NCBI RefSeq assembly: GCF_023375815.1
Contig: NZ_CP067412.1
Location: 806,001 to 870,000 of the forward strand
Direction of reading: 5' to 3'
Source of the DNA: Pseudomonas sp. HS6
GTDB lineage: Bacteria; Pseudomonadota; Gammaproteobacteria; Pseudomonadales; Pseudomonadaceae
Length of the DNA: 64,000 bases
Below, one piece after another: positions 19,367-27,687 of the stretch; position 1 is the stretch's first letter; every line of letters begins with the position of its first letter. Under the pieces are notes generated by a model that was given only the letters and a program-made list of their open reading frames with translations, was not told the origin of the DNA and did not search any database. The translations under genes and the position numbers were made by a program.

Positions 19367-20254
19367 ATGAGTTACTACCAGCCGGGCATCCTCGCCACCC
19401 CAGTTCCGTCGCAAGCACGTCACCTGTTTTTCGCCCTCGAATCGGTTGAAGCGCTGCCGCAGGCGATCGACAACCTGCTGAACCTGGTGGACAGCAAGTC
19501 GGCAGTGGTGGGTTTCGGTGAATCCCTGGTCAAGGCCCTGAATGTGAACATCGACGGCCTGCGCAGCTTCCCGGCGCTGACCGGTGTCGGCGTAGAAAAC
19601 CCGTCGACCCAGCACGCCCTGTGGGTCTGGCTGCACGGCGTCGACCGTGGCGATCTGCTCAACCGCAGCACCGCGCTTGAGGCCGCACTGGCCCCGGCGT
19701 TGCGTCTGGTGCAGATGCAGGAAGCCTTCCGCCACAAGGACGGTCATGACCTCACCGGTTATGAAGACGGCACCGAAAACCCGCATGACGAAGCCGCCAT
19801 CGCCGCCGCTCTGCAAAGTGAAGGCGCCGACGGTCTGGTCGGTGGCAGCTTCGCTGCGATCCAGCAGTGGCAGCACGACCTCAAGGGTTTCCATGCGTTG
19901 TCCGCCGAGGACAAGGACAACATCATGGGCCGTCGCCTGAGCGACAACGAAGAGATCGACGACGCCCCGGTGTCCGCCCACGTCAAGCGCACCGCCCAGG
20001 AAAGCTTCGCTCCGGAAGCCTTCGTCGTGCGTCGTTCGATGCCGTGGATCGAAGGCGACCGCGCCGGCCTGATGTTCCTGGCGTTCGGTTTCTCCCTCGA
20101 TGCCTTCGAAGCGCAACTGCGCCGCATGAGCGGTCTGGAAGACGGCATCACTGACGGTCTGTACCGCATCAGCCGGCCGATCACCGGCGGCTACTACTGG
20201 TGCCCGCCGCTGCAAAACGGCCACCTCGACCTGCGCGCGCTGCGCATCGGCTAA
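19367..20254 (+). CDS. Dyp-type peroxidase
   Basis: A 295-residue heme peroxidase of the dye-decolourising family, probably the bacterial B class by length and lack of a Tat signal. The distal GxxDG motif is GYEDG (131-135, catalytic D134), the proximal heme ligand is expected at H205 in SAHVKRTA, and the distal arginine lies in RRSMPW (222-227). The enzyme uses H2O2 to oxidise dyes, lignin-like phenolics or Mn(II); the physiological substrate is unknown. No encapsulin gene adjoins. It is followed after 16 bp by an oxidoreductase gene, so the two are probably co-transcribed. Confidence 0.93.
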   Translation: MSYYQPGILATPVPSQARHLFFALESVEALPQAIDNLLNLVDSKSAVVGFGESLVKALNVNIDGLRSFPALTGVGVENPSTQHALWVWLHGVDRGDLLNRSTALEAALAPALRLVQMQEAFRHKDGHDLTGYEDGTENPHDEAAIAAALQSEGADGLVGGSFAAIQQWQHDLKGFHALSAEDKDNIMGRRLSDNEEIDDAPVSAHVKRTAQESFAPEAFVVRRSMPWIEGDRAGLMFLAFGFSLDAFEAQLRRMSGLEDGITDGLYRISRPITGGYYWCPPLQNGHLDLRALRIG

Positions 20255-20270
20255 GACACAAGGAAGTGCG

Positions 20271-21239
20271 ATGAACATGGTGCGTTGGGGCATGATCGGT
20301 TGCGGCAGCGTCGCTGAACGCAAGAGCGGGCCGGCTTTCTACAAGGCGCCCGGTTCGGCGTTGGTGGCGGTGATGGGCCGACGCCTCGATGCCGTGACCG
20401 ATTACGCGTCACGCCACGGCATCGCCCGGACTTACACCGACGTCGATGCCTTGATCAACGACCCCGAGGTGGACGCGGTGTACATCGCCACGCCACCCGA
20501 CAGCCATCACGCCTACAGCCTGAAAGTCGCCGCCGCCGGCAAGCATTGCTGCGTGGAAAAACCCATGGCGCTCAACGCCGGGCAAAGCCGCGAAATGCAG
20601 CAGGTGTTTGCCGATGCCGGTTTGCACCTGTTCGTCTCCTATTACCGCCGTTCGTTGCCGCGTTTCCAGCAGGTTCGGCAATGGTTGGAGCAGGGCCGCA
20701 TCGGCGAAGTGCGGCATCTGAGCTGGACGCTGACCAAGGCGCCGTCGCCCAAGGATCTGGACGGTAGCGCAAACTGGCGCACCGATCCGGCGGTGGCCGG
20801 GGGCGGGTATTTCGCGGATCTGGCCAGCCATGGCTTCGACCTGTTCCAGTACCTGCTCGGCGACATCGTTGAAGTCGCTGGCTTCACCGCGCGTCAAGCG
20901 GGTTTGTACGCGGCGGAAGATGCAGTCAGCGCCAGTTGGCGATTCGCATCGGGCGCGTTGGGCATGGGCTGCTGGAGCTTTGTCGCGGATCGCCGTGAGG
21001 ATCGGGTCGAGATCATTGGCAGCCAAGGGCGGATCGGCTTTTCGGTGTTCGATGAGCATCCGGTCGAGCTGCACGCGGAAGAAGATATCAGCCTGGAAAT
21101 CCCCCATCACGAACACATCCAGTGGCATCACGTACTCGGCATGAACGCGCAGATTCGCGGTGAATCGCAGCACCCGGCAGTCGCCGCCGAAGCCCTGAAG
21201 ACCGATTGGGTCATGGACCAGATCCTCAAGCGTCACTGA
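20271..21239 (+). CDS. Gfo/Idh/MocA-family NAD(P)-dependent oxidoreductase
   Basis: A 322-residue dehydrogenase with an N-terminal Rossmann fold (WGMIGCGSVAE, 6-16) and the family lysine motif EKP (96-98, VEKPMALN), followed by the C-terminal alpha/beta substrate domain (YYRRSLPRF, then DLASHGFDLFQYLLGD). Such enzymes interconvert hydroxyl and keto groups on sugars or inositols using NAD(P). Substrate is not identifiable. It is placed 16 bp behind the DyP peroxidase gene with AAGGAAG before its start. A second ATG two codons downstream is a possible alternative start. Confidence 0.88.
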   Translation: MNMVRWGMIGCGSVAERKSGPAFYKAPGSALVAVMGRRLDAVTDYASRHGIARTYTDVDALINDPEVDAVYIATPPDSHHAYSLKVAAAGKHCCVEKPMALNAGQSREMQQVFADAGLHLFVSYYRRSLPRFQQVRQWLEQGRIGEVRHLSWTLTKAPSPKDLDGSANWRTDPAVAGGGYFADLASHGFDLFQYLLGDIVEVAGFTARQAGLYAAEDAVSASWRFASGALGMGCWSFVADRREDRVEIIGSQGRIGFSVFDEHPVELHAEEDISLEIPHHEHIQWHHVLGMNAQIRGESQHPAVAAEALKTDWVMDQILKRH

Positions 21240-21281
21240 AGGCGCATCTAACCTTATGCTCATTCGGTATTTCTCAAGCTT

Positions 21282-21321
21282 GTCATAACGTCTCTAAGAT
21301 CACGTCATAACTCGTTATAAC
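21282..21321. promoter_or_regulatory. Three GTYATAAC octamers, likely GntR/HutC operators
   Basis: GTCATAAC occurs at 21282-21289 and 21304-21311, and the palindromic GTTATAAC at 21314-21321, just before the GntR gene. CTTGTCATAACG (21279-21290) and CGTTATAACAAG (21313-21324) also form an inverted repeat. This fits autoregulation by the HutC-type protein encoded 14 bp downstream and possibly control of the whole locus. Confidence 0.55.
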
Positions 21322-21334
21322 AAGTGATCCCGTG

Positions 21335-22081
21335 ATGACCGATAACGTTCTCTCCTTAAGCAGCGTCCCGCTGCACACCCAACTGCGCGACGTGCTGCGC
21401 GCCCGGATTCTCGACGGCGAATACCCGCAAGACAGTCAGATGCCGTCCGAAAGCGAGCTTGGCACGCTGTTCAAGGTCAGCCGCATCACCGTGCGCCAGG
21501 CCCTGGGCGATCTGCAGAAAGAAGGGCTGATCTTCAAGATCCACGGCAAAGGCACTTTCGTCGCCAAACCCAAGACCTTTCAAAACGTCAGCACCTTGCA
21601 AGGCCTCGCCGAGTCCATGACCGGCCGTGGCTACGAAGTGATCAACCGCCTGCGCAGCTTCAAATTCATCGCCGCCGACAAACTGGTCGCCGAGCGTTTG
21701 CAGGTCGCCGAGGGCGAGATCGTCGCGCAGATCAAACGCGTGCGGCTGATCAACCGCGAGCCGATCTCGCTGGAAATCACCTACCTGCCCAAAGCCGTCG
21801 GTGAACGGCTGGAGAAGGCCGACCTGGTCACCCGCGACATCTTCCTGATCCTCGAAAACGACTGCGGCATCGCCCTCGGCCACGCCGATCTGGCCATCGA
21901 CGCGGTGCTGGCCGATAGCGACCTGACCCAGGCGCTGAACGTCGAAGCCGGCTCGCCGATCATGCGCATCGAGCGTCTGACCCACGACGCCAACGGCCAG
22001 CCGCTGGACTTCGAACACCTTTACTACCGTGGCGATGCGTTCCAGTACCGCTTGCGGATCGACCGGCAAAAAGGGGCCTGA
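21335..22081 (+). CDS. GntR-family regulator, HutC subfamily (UTRA effector domain)
   Basis: A 248-residue repressor-type protein with an N-terminal GntR winged helix (about 10-78: LHTQLRDVLRARILDGEYP, then PSESELGTLFKVSRITVRQAL split) and a C-terminal UTRA ligand domain (about 95-240). UTRA proteins respond to small metabolites. The gene heads the AprAB-like/ABC locus and ends one base before its flavoprotein gene, so it probably controls that locus; three octamer operators precede it. An in-frame GTG at 21332 is an alternative start. The effector is unknown. Confidence 0.9.
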   Translation: MTDNVLSLSSVPLHTQLRDVLRARILDGEYPQDSQMPSESELGTLFKVSRITVRQALGDLQKEGLIFKIHGKGTFVAKPKTFQNVSTLQGLAESMTGRGYEVINRLRSFKFIAADKLVAERLQVAEGEIVAQIKRVRLINREPISLEITYLPKAVGERLEKADLVTRDIFLILENDCGIALGHADLAIDAVLADSDLTQALNVEAGSPIMRIERLTHDANGQPLDFEHLYYRGDAFQYRLRIDRQKGA

Positions 22082-22082
22082 C

Positions 22083-23813
22083 ATGACCCGCAATACTCTT
22101 GAACAGGAATACGACATCGTCGTGATCGGCGGCGGCACCGCAGGCCCGATGGCCGCGATCAAGGCCAAGGAAAAGAACAAGGAACTGCGCGTGCTGCTGG
22201 TCGACAAGGCCAACGTCAAGCGCAGCGGCGCGATCAGCATGGGCATGGACGGCCTGAACAACGCGATCATCCCCGGCCACTCGACGCCGGAGCAGTACAC
22301 CAAGGAAATCACCATCGCCAATGACGGCATCGTCAATCAGGCGGCGGTGTACGCCTACGCGACACACAGTTTCGAAACCATCGAACAGCTCGACCGATGG
22401 GGCGTGAAGTTCGAGAAGGACGAAACCGGCGATTACGCGGTGAAAAAAGTCCACCACATGGGCGCCTACGTGCTGCCGATGCCGGAAGGTCACGACATCA
22501 AGAAAGTCCTGTATCGCCAGTTGAAGCGGGCGCGGGTGAGCATCACCAACCGACTGGTCTGCACCCGTTTGCTGACCGACGAGGAGGGCGCCGTCAACGG
22601 CGTGATGGGGTTTGACTGCCGCACCGCCGATTTCCATGTGATCAAGGCCAAAGCGGTGATCCTTGCCTGCGGCGCTGCCGGGCGGCTTGGCCTGCCGTCC
22701 TCGGGTTACCTGATGGGCACCTACGAAAACCCGACTAACGCTGGTGACGGTTACGCGATGGCGTATCACGCCGGGGCCGAACTGGCCAACCTCGAGTGCT
22801 TCCAGATCAACCCGCTGATCAAGGACTACAACGGCCCGGCCTGCGCCTACGTCACCGGCCCGCTCGGCGGTTATACCGCCAACAACAAGGGCGAACGCTT
22901 CATCGAGTGCGATTACTGGAGCGGGCAGATGATGTGGGAGTTCCACCAGGAGCTGGAAAGCGGCAACGGCCCGGTGTTCCTCAAGCTCGATCACCTGGCC
23001 GAGGAAACCATCCAGAACATTGAAGAAATCCTGCACAGCAACGAACGCCCGAGTCGCGGCCAGTTTCACGCCAATCGCGGCACCGACTACCGCACGCAAA
23101 TGGTCGAGATGCACATCTCGGAAATCGGCTTTTGCAGCGGTCACTCGGCGTCCGGCGTGTGGGTCAACGAGCGGGCCGAAACGTCGGTGAAAGGGTTGTA
23201 CTCGGCCGGTGATATGGCCGCCGTGCCGCACAACTACATGCTCGGCGCGTTCACCTACGGCTGGTTCGCTGGCCACAACGCCGCGGAATTTGTCGCCGGA
23301 CGTGAGTTCTCCGTGCTGAATGCCGAGCAGATCGAGAAGGAAAAGGCGCGGGTCTACGCACCGCTGGATCGCGAACACGGTCTGCCGCCGGCTCAGGTCG
23401 AGTACAAGCTGCGGCGCTTCGTTAACGACTATCTGCAACCGCCGAAAGTGACCAAAAAAATGGAAATCGGCCTGCAACGCTTCAGCGACATCGAACGCGA
23501 TCTGCACGAGATGAAGGCCAACAACGCCCACGAACTGATGCGCGCCATGGAAACCAGCGTGATCCGCGACTGCGCCGAAATGGCTGCACGCGCCTCGCTG
23601 TTCCGCGCCGAAAGTCGCTGGGGCCTGTACCACTACCGCGTCGATCACCCACAACGGGACGACCGCGAATGGTTCTGCCATTGCCACCTGAAGAAGGGCG
23701 AGGACGGACGCATGACCAGTTTCAAGAAAGCCGTCGAGCCTTACATCATCCCGCTCGATGCCGAGGAAATGCAGGCCTATGACCGCCTTCGGGTTGGCGC
23801 TTTCGCCGCTTGA
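22083..23813 (+). CDS. FAD-dependent oxidoreductase, adenylylsulfate reductase alpha (AprA)-like
   Basis: A 576-residue flavoprotein of the fumarate reductase/succinate dehydrogenase/AprA superfamily. The FAD dinucleotide motif is DIVVIGGGTAGPMAA (about 11-25), a second FAD contact is AVILACGAAGRLG near 197-210, and GLYSAGDMAAVPHNYMLGAF near 378-398 closes the flavin site. The C-terminal helical region (RRFVNDYL, ESRWGLYHYR) is the capping part seen in AprA. It is followed by a small two-cluster ferredoxin in the AprB position, so a heterodimeric cytoplasmic oxidoreductase is likely. True APS reduction is doubtful since no sat or qmo genes are here; a sulfur- or sulfonate-linked substrate is inferred from the ABC genes. 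Confidence 0.88.
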   Translation: MTRNTLEQEYDIVVIGGGTAGPMAAIKAKEKNKELRVLLVDKANVKRSGAISMGMDGLNNAIIPGHSTPEQYTKEITIANDGIVNQAAVYAYATHSFETIEQLDRWGVKFEKDETGDYAVKKVHHMGAYVLPMPEGHDIKKVLYRQLKRARVSITNRLVCTRLLTDEEGAVNGVMGFDCRTADFHVIKAKAVILACGAAGRLGLPSSGYLMGTYENPTNAGDGYAMAYHAGAELANLECFQINPLIKDYNGPACAYVTGPLGGYTANNKGERFIECDYWSGQMMWEFHQELESGNGPVFLKLDHLAEETIQNIEEILHSNERPSRGQFHANRGTDYRTQMVEMHISEIGFCSGHSASGVWVNERAETSVKGLYSAGDMAAVPHNYMLGAFTYGWFAGHNAAEFVAGREFSVLNAEQIEKEKARVYAPLDREHGLPPAQVEYKLRRFVNDYLQPPKVTKKMEIGLQRFSDIERDLHEMKANNAHELMRAMETSVIRDCAEMAARASLFRAESRWGLYHYRVDHPQRDDREWFCHCHLKKGEDGRMTSFKKAVEPYIIPLDAEEMQAYDRLRVGAFAA

Positions 23814-23838
23814 TGCATCACTAGAGAGAGTCCGAACC

Positions 23839-24084
23839 ATGGCCTATCAAGCCCAGGAAATCTTCTTCCGCTCCAACGCCCCCGTCACCGTGGACGAGGA
23901 CAAATGCATCGCCGAAAAGGGCTGCACCGTGTGCGTCGACGTCTGCCCGATGGACCTGCTGGCGATCAACCCGGCCACGCAAAAGGCCTACATGGCGTTC
24001 GACGAATGCTGGTACTGCATGCCGTGCGAAAAGGACTGCCCGACCGGTGCGGTAAAAGTCGACATTCCTTACTTACTGCGTTGA
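23839..24084 (+). CDS. Two [4Fe-4S] ferredoxin, AprB-like electron-transfer subunit
   Basis: An 81-residue ferredoxin. The first cluster motif is C-x5-C-x2-C-x3-CP (CIAEKGCTVCVDVCP) and the second C-x2-C-x2-C-x3-CP (CWYCMPCEKDCP). The spacing, with an expanded first motif, is the AprB pattern, although the C-terminal tail that wraps AprA in sulfate reducers is absent. It presumably carries electrons to or from the flavoprotein encoded 25 bp upstream. The start at 23839 follows AGAGAGAG and excludes 27 residues that read through from the preceding gene. Confidence 0.88.
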   Translation: MAYQAQEIFFRSNAPVTVDEDKCIAEKGCTVCVDVCPMDLLAINPATQKAYMAFDECWYCMPCEKDCPTGAVKVDIPYLLR

Positions 24085-24093
24085 CTGAAAGGA

Positions 24094-24205
24094 CGCCATC
24101 GCTGGCAAGTCGAATCGTCGCACCGCAGCTCCCACAAGGATTTGTAGTGGGATGAAGAATTCGCAAACGCCATAGAACCCGTGGGAGCTGGCTTGCCAGC
24201 GATGA
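24094..24205. repeat. REP pair (REPIN-like inverted repeats)
   Basis: A degenerate REP (CGCCATCGCTGGCAAG..., ending AGCTCCCACAA near 24136) faces a full REP, GTGGGAGCTGGCTTGCCAGCGATG, at 24181-24204. The pair separates the ferredoxin gene from the ABC genes and could form a long hairpin affecting mRNA stability or termination. The rest of the spacer to 24336 shows only the GAGGGGA ribosome-binding site at 24323. Confidence 0.75.
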
Positions 24206-24336
24206 GGCCCGCACAGACAGCCCAAAAGCCATCCGTAAACCCCGGACGCTGGATTCACCAAACACCCCTCGTTTCCCACCGCGCCCTGATCGCGGCGGAG
24301 ACGAACATCCTATAAATGATTCGAGGGGATTCAACC

Positions 24337-25740
24337 ATGTTGCGTGCAGCAATCGCCGGTCTGGTACTGGCTTCGTTCACCCTGTCGGCGTCCGCCGAAA
24401 CCATCCGCATCGCCATCGGCACCCAGGACACCACCATCAACTGCGCCGCTGGCGGCCTGTTGATCCGCGAGCTGGGCCTGCTCGACAAATACCTGCCCCA
24501 CGACGGCGCCTACAAGGACGCCAAGTACGACGTGCAGTGGAAGAACTTCACCAGCGGCGCGCCACTGACCAACGAGATGGTCGCCGGCAAACTCGACTTC
24601 GGCGCCATGGCCGATTTCCCCGGCGCGTTCAACGGCGTGGCGTTCGAAACCGCCGGCAAACACAGCCTGTTCATCAGCGTGTTGTCGGGAAGCATCAAGG
24701 GCAGCGGCAACGGCATCGTGGTGCCGAGTGCGTCTGGTGTGCAGTCGCTGAGCGAACTCAAGGGCAAGACCATTTCCGTACCGTTCGCTTCCACCGCCCA
24801 CGGCATGTTGCTGCGCGCCGTGGCGGAGCAGGGCTGGGATCCGCTGAAGGATGTGAACATCATCGCCCAGCCGCCGGAGGTCGCAGGCTCTGCCTTGCAG
24901 GCCGGCAAGATCGACGCCCACGCCGACTTCGTGCCGTTCGCCGAACTGTTCCCGAGCCGTGGCTTCGCCCGCAAGATCTACGACGGCGCCCAAGCCAACG
25001 CGCCGACTTTCCACGGTGCGCTGGTCGATCAGGCTTACGCGAAGAAGTACCCGGAAATTGTCGTCGCCTACCTGCGCGCGAGCATCGAGGCCAATCAACT
25101 GCTGGCCGCCGAACCCGAGAAGTACAGCGAGCTGATCGCCAAAGTCACCGGTGTCGATGCCGAGGTCAATTACCTGTTCCACGGCCCGCTCGGCGTACAG
25201 ACCCGTGACCTGAGCTGGAAACCGGAGTATCGCCAGGCTGTGGGCACCGCCATCGACACGCTGAAGCTGCTGAAGAAAGCGGATCGCGGGCTCGACCTGA
25301 ATACCTTTATCGACGATCAGTACATCCGCGCGGCGTTCAAGGCCTCGAATCTGGATTACACCGCGCAACTGGCCAACTACGCGCAGACGCCGTTGAAGTC
25401 CGTCGATGCGGTGACCGGAAAGACCATTTCGGATTTCAGCCATGTTGCGGAAATCTGGGTGCGGGGTGAGGACAAGGTTCGTCGCTATTCTTCGGCTGAA
25501 GAGGCGTTTACCGCACTGGCCGGTCTGAAATCGGAAGGCAAGAACATCCGGGCGGTGTATGCGCAGGCGAGTGACAGCGGGATCAAGTTGCTGGCGGAGC
25601 AGGCTTGGTTTGCCAGTGATGGGAAGGGGCGGTTGAGTGCGTTTTTGCTTAAAGGGCAGGCTCAGCAATTTGCATCGGCGCAGGGGGGGAAGGTGTTTGA
25701 TTTCACCGATGCCACGACCCAGGCCGTTGCCGCACGCTAA
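24337..25740 (+). CDS. ABC transporter substrate-binding protein (SsuA/TauA/NMT1-like) with C-terminal extension
   Basis: A 467-residue exported protein with a signal peptide ending near SASA (about 20). The body (ETIRIAIGTQDTTINCAAGGLL, then FGAMADFPGAF, then GKTISVPFASTAHGML) matches periplasmic sulfonate/nitrate-type binding proteins. Those are usually about 320-350 residues; the extra 110-120 residues (about 350-467: HVAEIWVRGEDKVRRYSS, AEQAWFASDG, FASAQGGKVFDFTDA) look like a NosL-type domain, a family that binds copper. This domain call is by eye. The start has GAGGGGA eight bases upstream; a longer ORF start lacks this spacing. Permease and ATPase genes follow. Confidence 0.85.
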   Translation: MLRAAIAGLVLASFTLSASAETIRIAIGTQDTTINCAAGGLLIRELGLLDKYLPHDGAYKDAKYDVQWKNFTSGAPLTNEMVAGKLDFGAMADFPGAFNGVAFETAGKHSLFISVLSGSIKGSGNGIVVPSASGVQSLSELKGKTISVPFASTAHGMLLRAVAEQGWDPLKDVNIIAQPPEVAGSALQAGKIDAHADFVPFAELFPSRGFARKIYDGAQANAPTFHGALVDQAYAKKYPEIVVAYLRASIEANQLLAAEPEKYSELIAKVTGVDAEVNYLFHGPLGVQTRDLSWKPEYRQAVGTAIDTLKLLKKADRGLDLNTFIDDQYIRAAFKASNLDYTAQLANYAQTPLKSVDAVTGKTISDFSHVAEIWVRGEDKVRRYSSAEEAFTALAGLKSEGKNIRAVYAQASDSGIKLLAEQAWFASDGKGRLSAFLLKGQAQQFASAQGGKVFDFTDATTQAVAAR

Positions 25741-25757
25741 CAGCAGATCAAAAGCTT

Positions 25758-26026
25758 TCCCTCACCCTAACCCTCCCGAAACGTCGGACCGCCCGGAGGG
25801 AGAGGGGACTGACCGAGGTGTTTGCTGGAGCTACACCGACCTGAAATATCGAGCCGAACTCAGGTTTTGAACATCATGAACATCTGCTCGTTATCGAGCC
25901 GAGCTCAGGTTTGAAAGTCATGAGTACCTGCTCGCTATCGAGCCGAACCGAGATTTTGAAAGGCTTGAAGATCGGCTCCCTTTCCCCCTCGCCCCCTTGG
26001 GGGAGAGGGCTGGGGTGAGGGGGTTC
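25758..26026. repeat. MITE-like repeat element, copy 2, with 44-45 bp internal tandem repeats
   Basis: Outer arms are CCCTCACCCTAACCCTCCCG on the left and GGGGGAGAGGGCTGGGGTGAGGG on the right, with inner CGGAGGGAGAGGGGA. The interior holds three units beginning ATCGAGCCGA at 25848, 25893 and 25937 (period 44-45 bp). It fills nearly all of the 316-bp gap between the binding-protein gene and the permease gene of one ABC transporter. Confidence 0.78.
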
Positions 26027-26056
26027 GATCTCAGCCATCACACGGAAATCCGCTCC

Positions 26057-26839
26057 ATGAAAATCCCAAAAAACCGCTGGATACCAAGAGCAACCTCCCT
26101 GTCACTCTGCCTGCTCTTCTGGCAACTAGCCGCCAGCCACCACTGGAACCTGGGCCTCGTCACCTTCGCCAACGTCCCAACCCCGGTGGCCGTCATCGAA
26201 GCCGCCCTCGGCCTCGGCGACTCCGGCAAACTCCTCCAGCACCTGACCGCCAGCCTCGGCCGAGTGTTCGCCGGCTACCTTGCAGCGCTGATCATCGGCA
26301 TCGCCCTGGGCCTGGCCATCGGCCGATCGAAGTGGGCCGAAGACCTGCTGCTGCCACCGCTGGAAGTCCTGCGCCCGATCCCCGCCGTCGCATGGATTCC
26401 ACTGGCGATCCTGATGTTCCCGTCGTCGGAACTGTCGATGGTCTTCATCACCTTCACCGGCGCGCTGTTCCCGATTCTGCTCAACACCGTGCACGGCGTC
26501 GAAGGCGTCGACCCACGCTTGATCGCCTCGGCAAAAAGCCTCGGGGCTGGGCGGCGGGCCATCCTGCTGGAAGTGATCCTGCCGGGCGCCGCGCCGAGCA
26601 TCATCACCGGCCTTGCGATCGGCATGGGCACCTCGTGGTTCTGCCTGGTGACTGCCGAAATGATCTCCGGCCAGTTCGGCATCGGTTACTACACCTGGGA
26701 GTCCTACACCATCCAGAACTACGCCGACATCGTGGTCGGCATGTTGCTGATCGGCGTATTGGGCATGGGCAGCAGCCTGCTGATCAAACGCCTGGGCGGA
26801 TTGTTCACCCCCTGGCACCGACCACGAGGAAAAGCCTGA
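26057..26839 (+). CDS. ABC transporter permease (SsuC/TauC-type)
   Basis: A 260-residue inner-membrane protein with about six hydrophobic helices. The BPD_transp_1 EAA loop is visible as DPRLIASAKSLGAGRRAILLEVILPGAAPSIITGL (broken across residues 155-190). It provides the channel for the substrate delivered by the binding protein upstream, presumably a sulfonate- or nitrate-like oxyanion by family. Start at 26057 excludes 20 residues translated from the repeat element. It overlaps the ATPase gene by ATGA-type coupling (TGATG). Confidence 0.9.
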   Translation: MKIPKNRWIPRATSLSLCLLFWQLAASHHWNLGLVTFANVPTPVAVIEAALGLGDSGKLLQHLTASLGRVFAGYLAALIIGIALGLAIGRSKWAEDLLLPPLEVLRPIPAVAWIPLAILMFPSSELSMVFITFTGALFPILLNTVHGVEGVDPRLIASAKSLGAGRRAILLEVILPGAAPSIITGLAIGMGTSWFCLVTAEMISGQFGIGYYTWESYTIQNYADIVVGMLLIGVLGMGSSLLIKRLGGLFTPWHRPRGKA

Positions 26840-27687
26840 TGAGCGTGATGCAAACCCCGGAAGGGCGGATCGACATCCGCCAGTTATCCATCGTCCTCGG
26901 CGAAGGCCGGGAGGCGTTCGAAGCGGTGCAGGGCCTAGATTGTCAGATCGAGCCCGGCCAGTTCGTGTGCATTCTCGGGCCGTCCGGTTGCGGCAAATCG
27001 ACCTTGCTCGGCGCATTGGCCGGGCATCTGCAACCCCATGGCGGGCAGTTGAAAGTCGATGGCACCGAAGTGTCCGGCCCGTCGCCACAGCGCGGCATGG
27101 TGTTCCAGCATCACACGCTGTTCCCATGGCGCACGGTGCGCGACAACGTCGCTTTCGGCCTGAAGATGCGTGGCATCGGCAAGACCGAGCGCCATCGCGC
27201 CGCCGATGACATCCTCAAACTGGTCGGCCTCGAAGGTTTCGCCGAGCGCTGGCCGGATCAGCTTTCCGGCGGCATGCAGCAACGGGTGGAGATCGCCCGA
27301 GTGCTGGTCAATCGCCCCCGGCTGTTGCTGATGGATGAACCCTTTGGCGCGCTGGATGCGTTGACCCGACTGAACATGCAGGAACTGCTGCTGGACATCT
27401 GGACGCGGATTCGCACCACCGTGGTGTTTGTCACCCATGACATCGACGAAGCGCTGTTCCTCGCCGACCGTCTGCTGGTGATGAGCGCACGACCAGGGCG
27501 GATCATCGAAGACCTGCGCCTGGATTTCCCGCGCCCCCGCACCACCGAACTGGTCACCAGCCACGAGTTCTCGCGCCTCAAGCGCCACTGCCTCGACCTG
27601 CTGCGCCACGACAACGACCGACCGCTGCCGCGCCTCAATCCGCTCGGTTTGCCTCCTGAAAACGCCTTGCCGAGATTTGCCCTATGA
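26839..27687 (+). CDS. ABC transporter ATP-binding protein (SsuB/TauB-type)
   Basis: A 282-residue ATPase. Walker A is GPSGCGKS (47-54), the signature LSGGMQQR lies at 142-149, and Walker B plus catalytic glutamate is LLLMDEP (162-168). An H-loop follows in VFVTHDIDEALF. The C-terminal 40 residues are rich in Arg/Pro/Leu and longer than in SsuB. It overlaps both neighbours (permease upstream, HEAT protein downstream), showing that the transporter and HEAT protein are made together. Confidence 0.92.
   Translation: MSVMQTPEGRIDIRQLSIVLGEGREAFEAVQGLDCQIEPGQFVCILGPSGCGKSTLLGALAGHLQPHGGQLKVDGTEVSGPSPQRGMVFQHHTLFPWRTVRDNVAFGLKMRGIGKTERHRAADDILKLVGLEGFAERWPDQLSGGMQQRVEIARVLVNRPRLLLMDEPFGALDALTRLNMQELLLDIWTRIRTTVVFVTHDIDEALFLADRLLVMSARPGRIIEDLRLDFPRPRTTELVTSHEFSRLKRHCLDLLRHDNDRPLPRLNPLGLPPENALPRFAL

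Noticed and set aside
21960..23840. A 626-codon minus-strand frame opposite the AprA-like gene
   Set aside because: The plus-strand protein has FAD motifs and is coupled to its neighbours; the antisense product is low in lysine and has no fold signature.
22083..24084. Genuine dissimilatory APS reductase AprBA
   Set aside because: No sat or qmo genes, a ferredoxin lacking the AprB C-terminal tail, and a transporter context argue against classical sulfate reduction.
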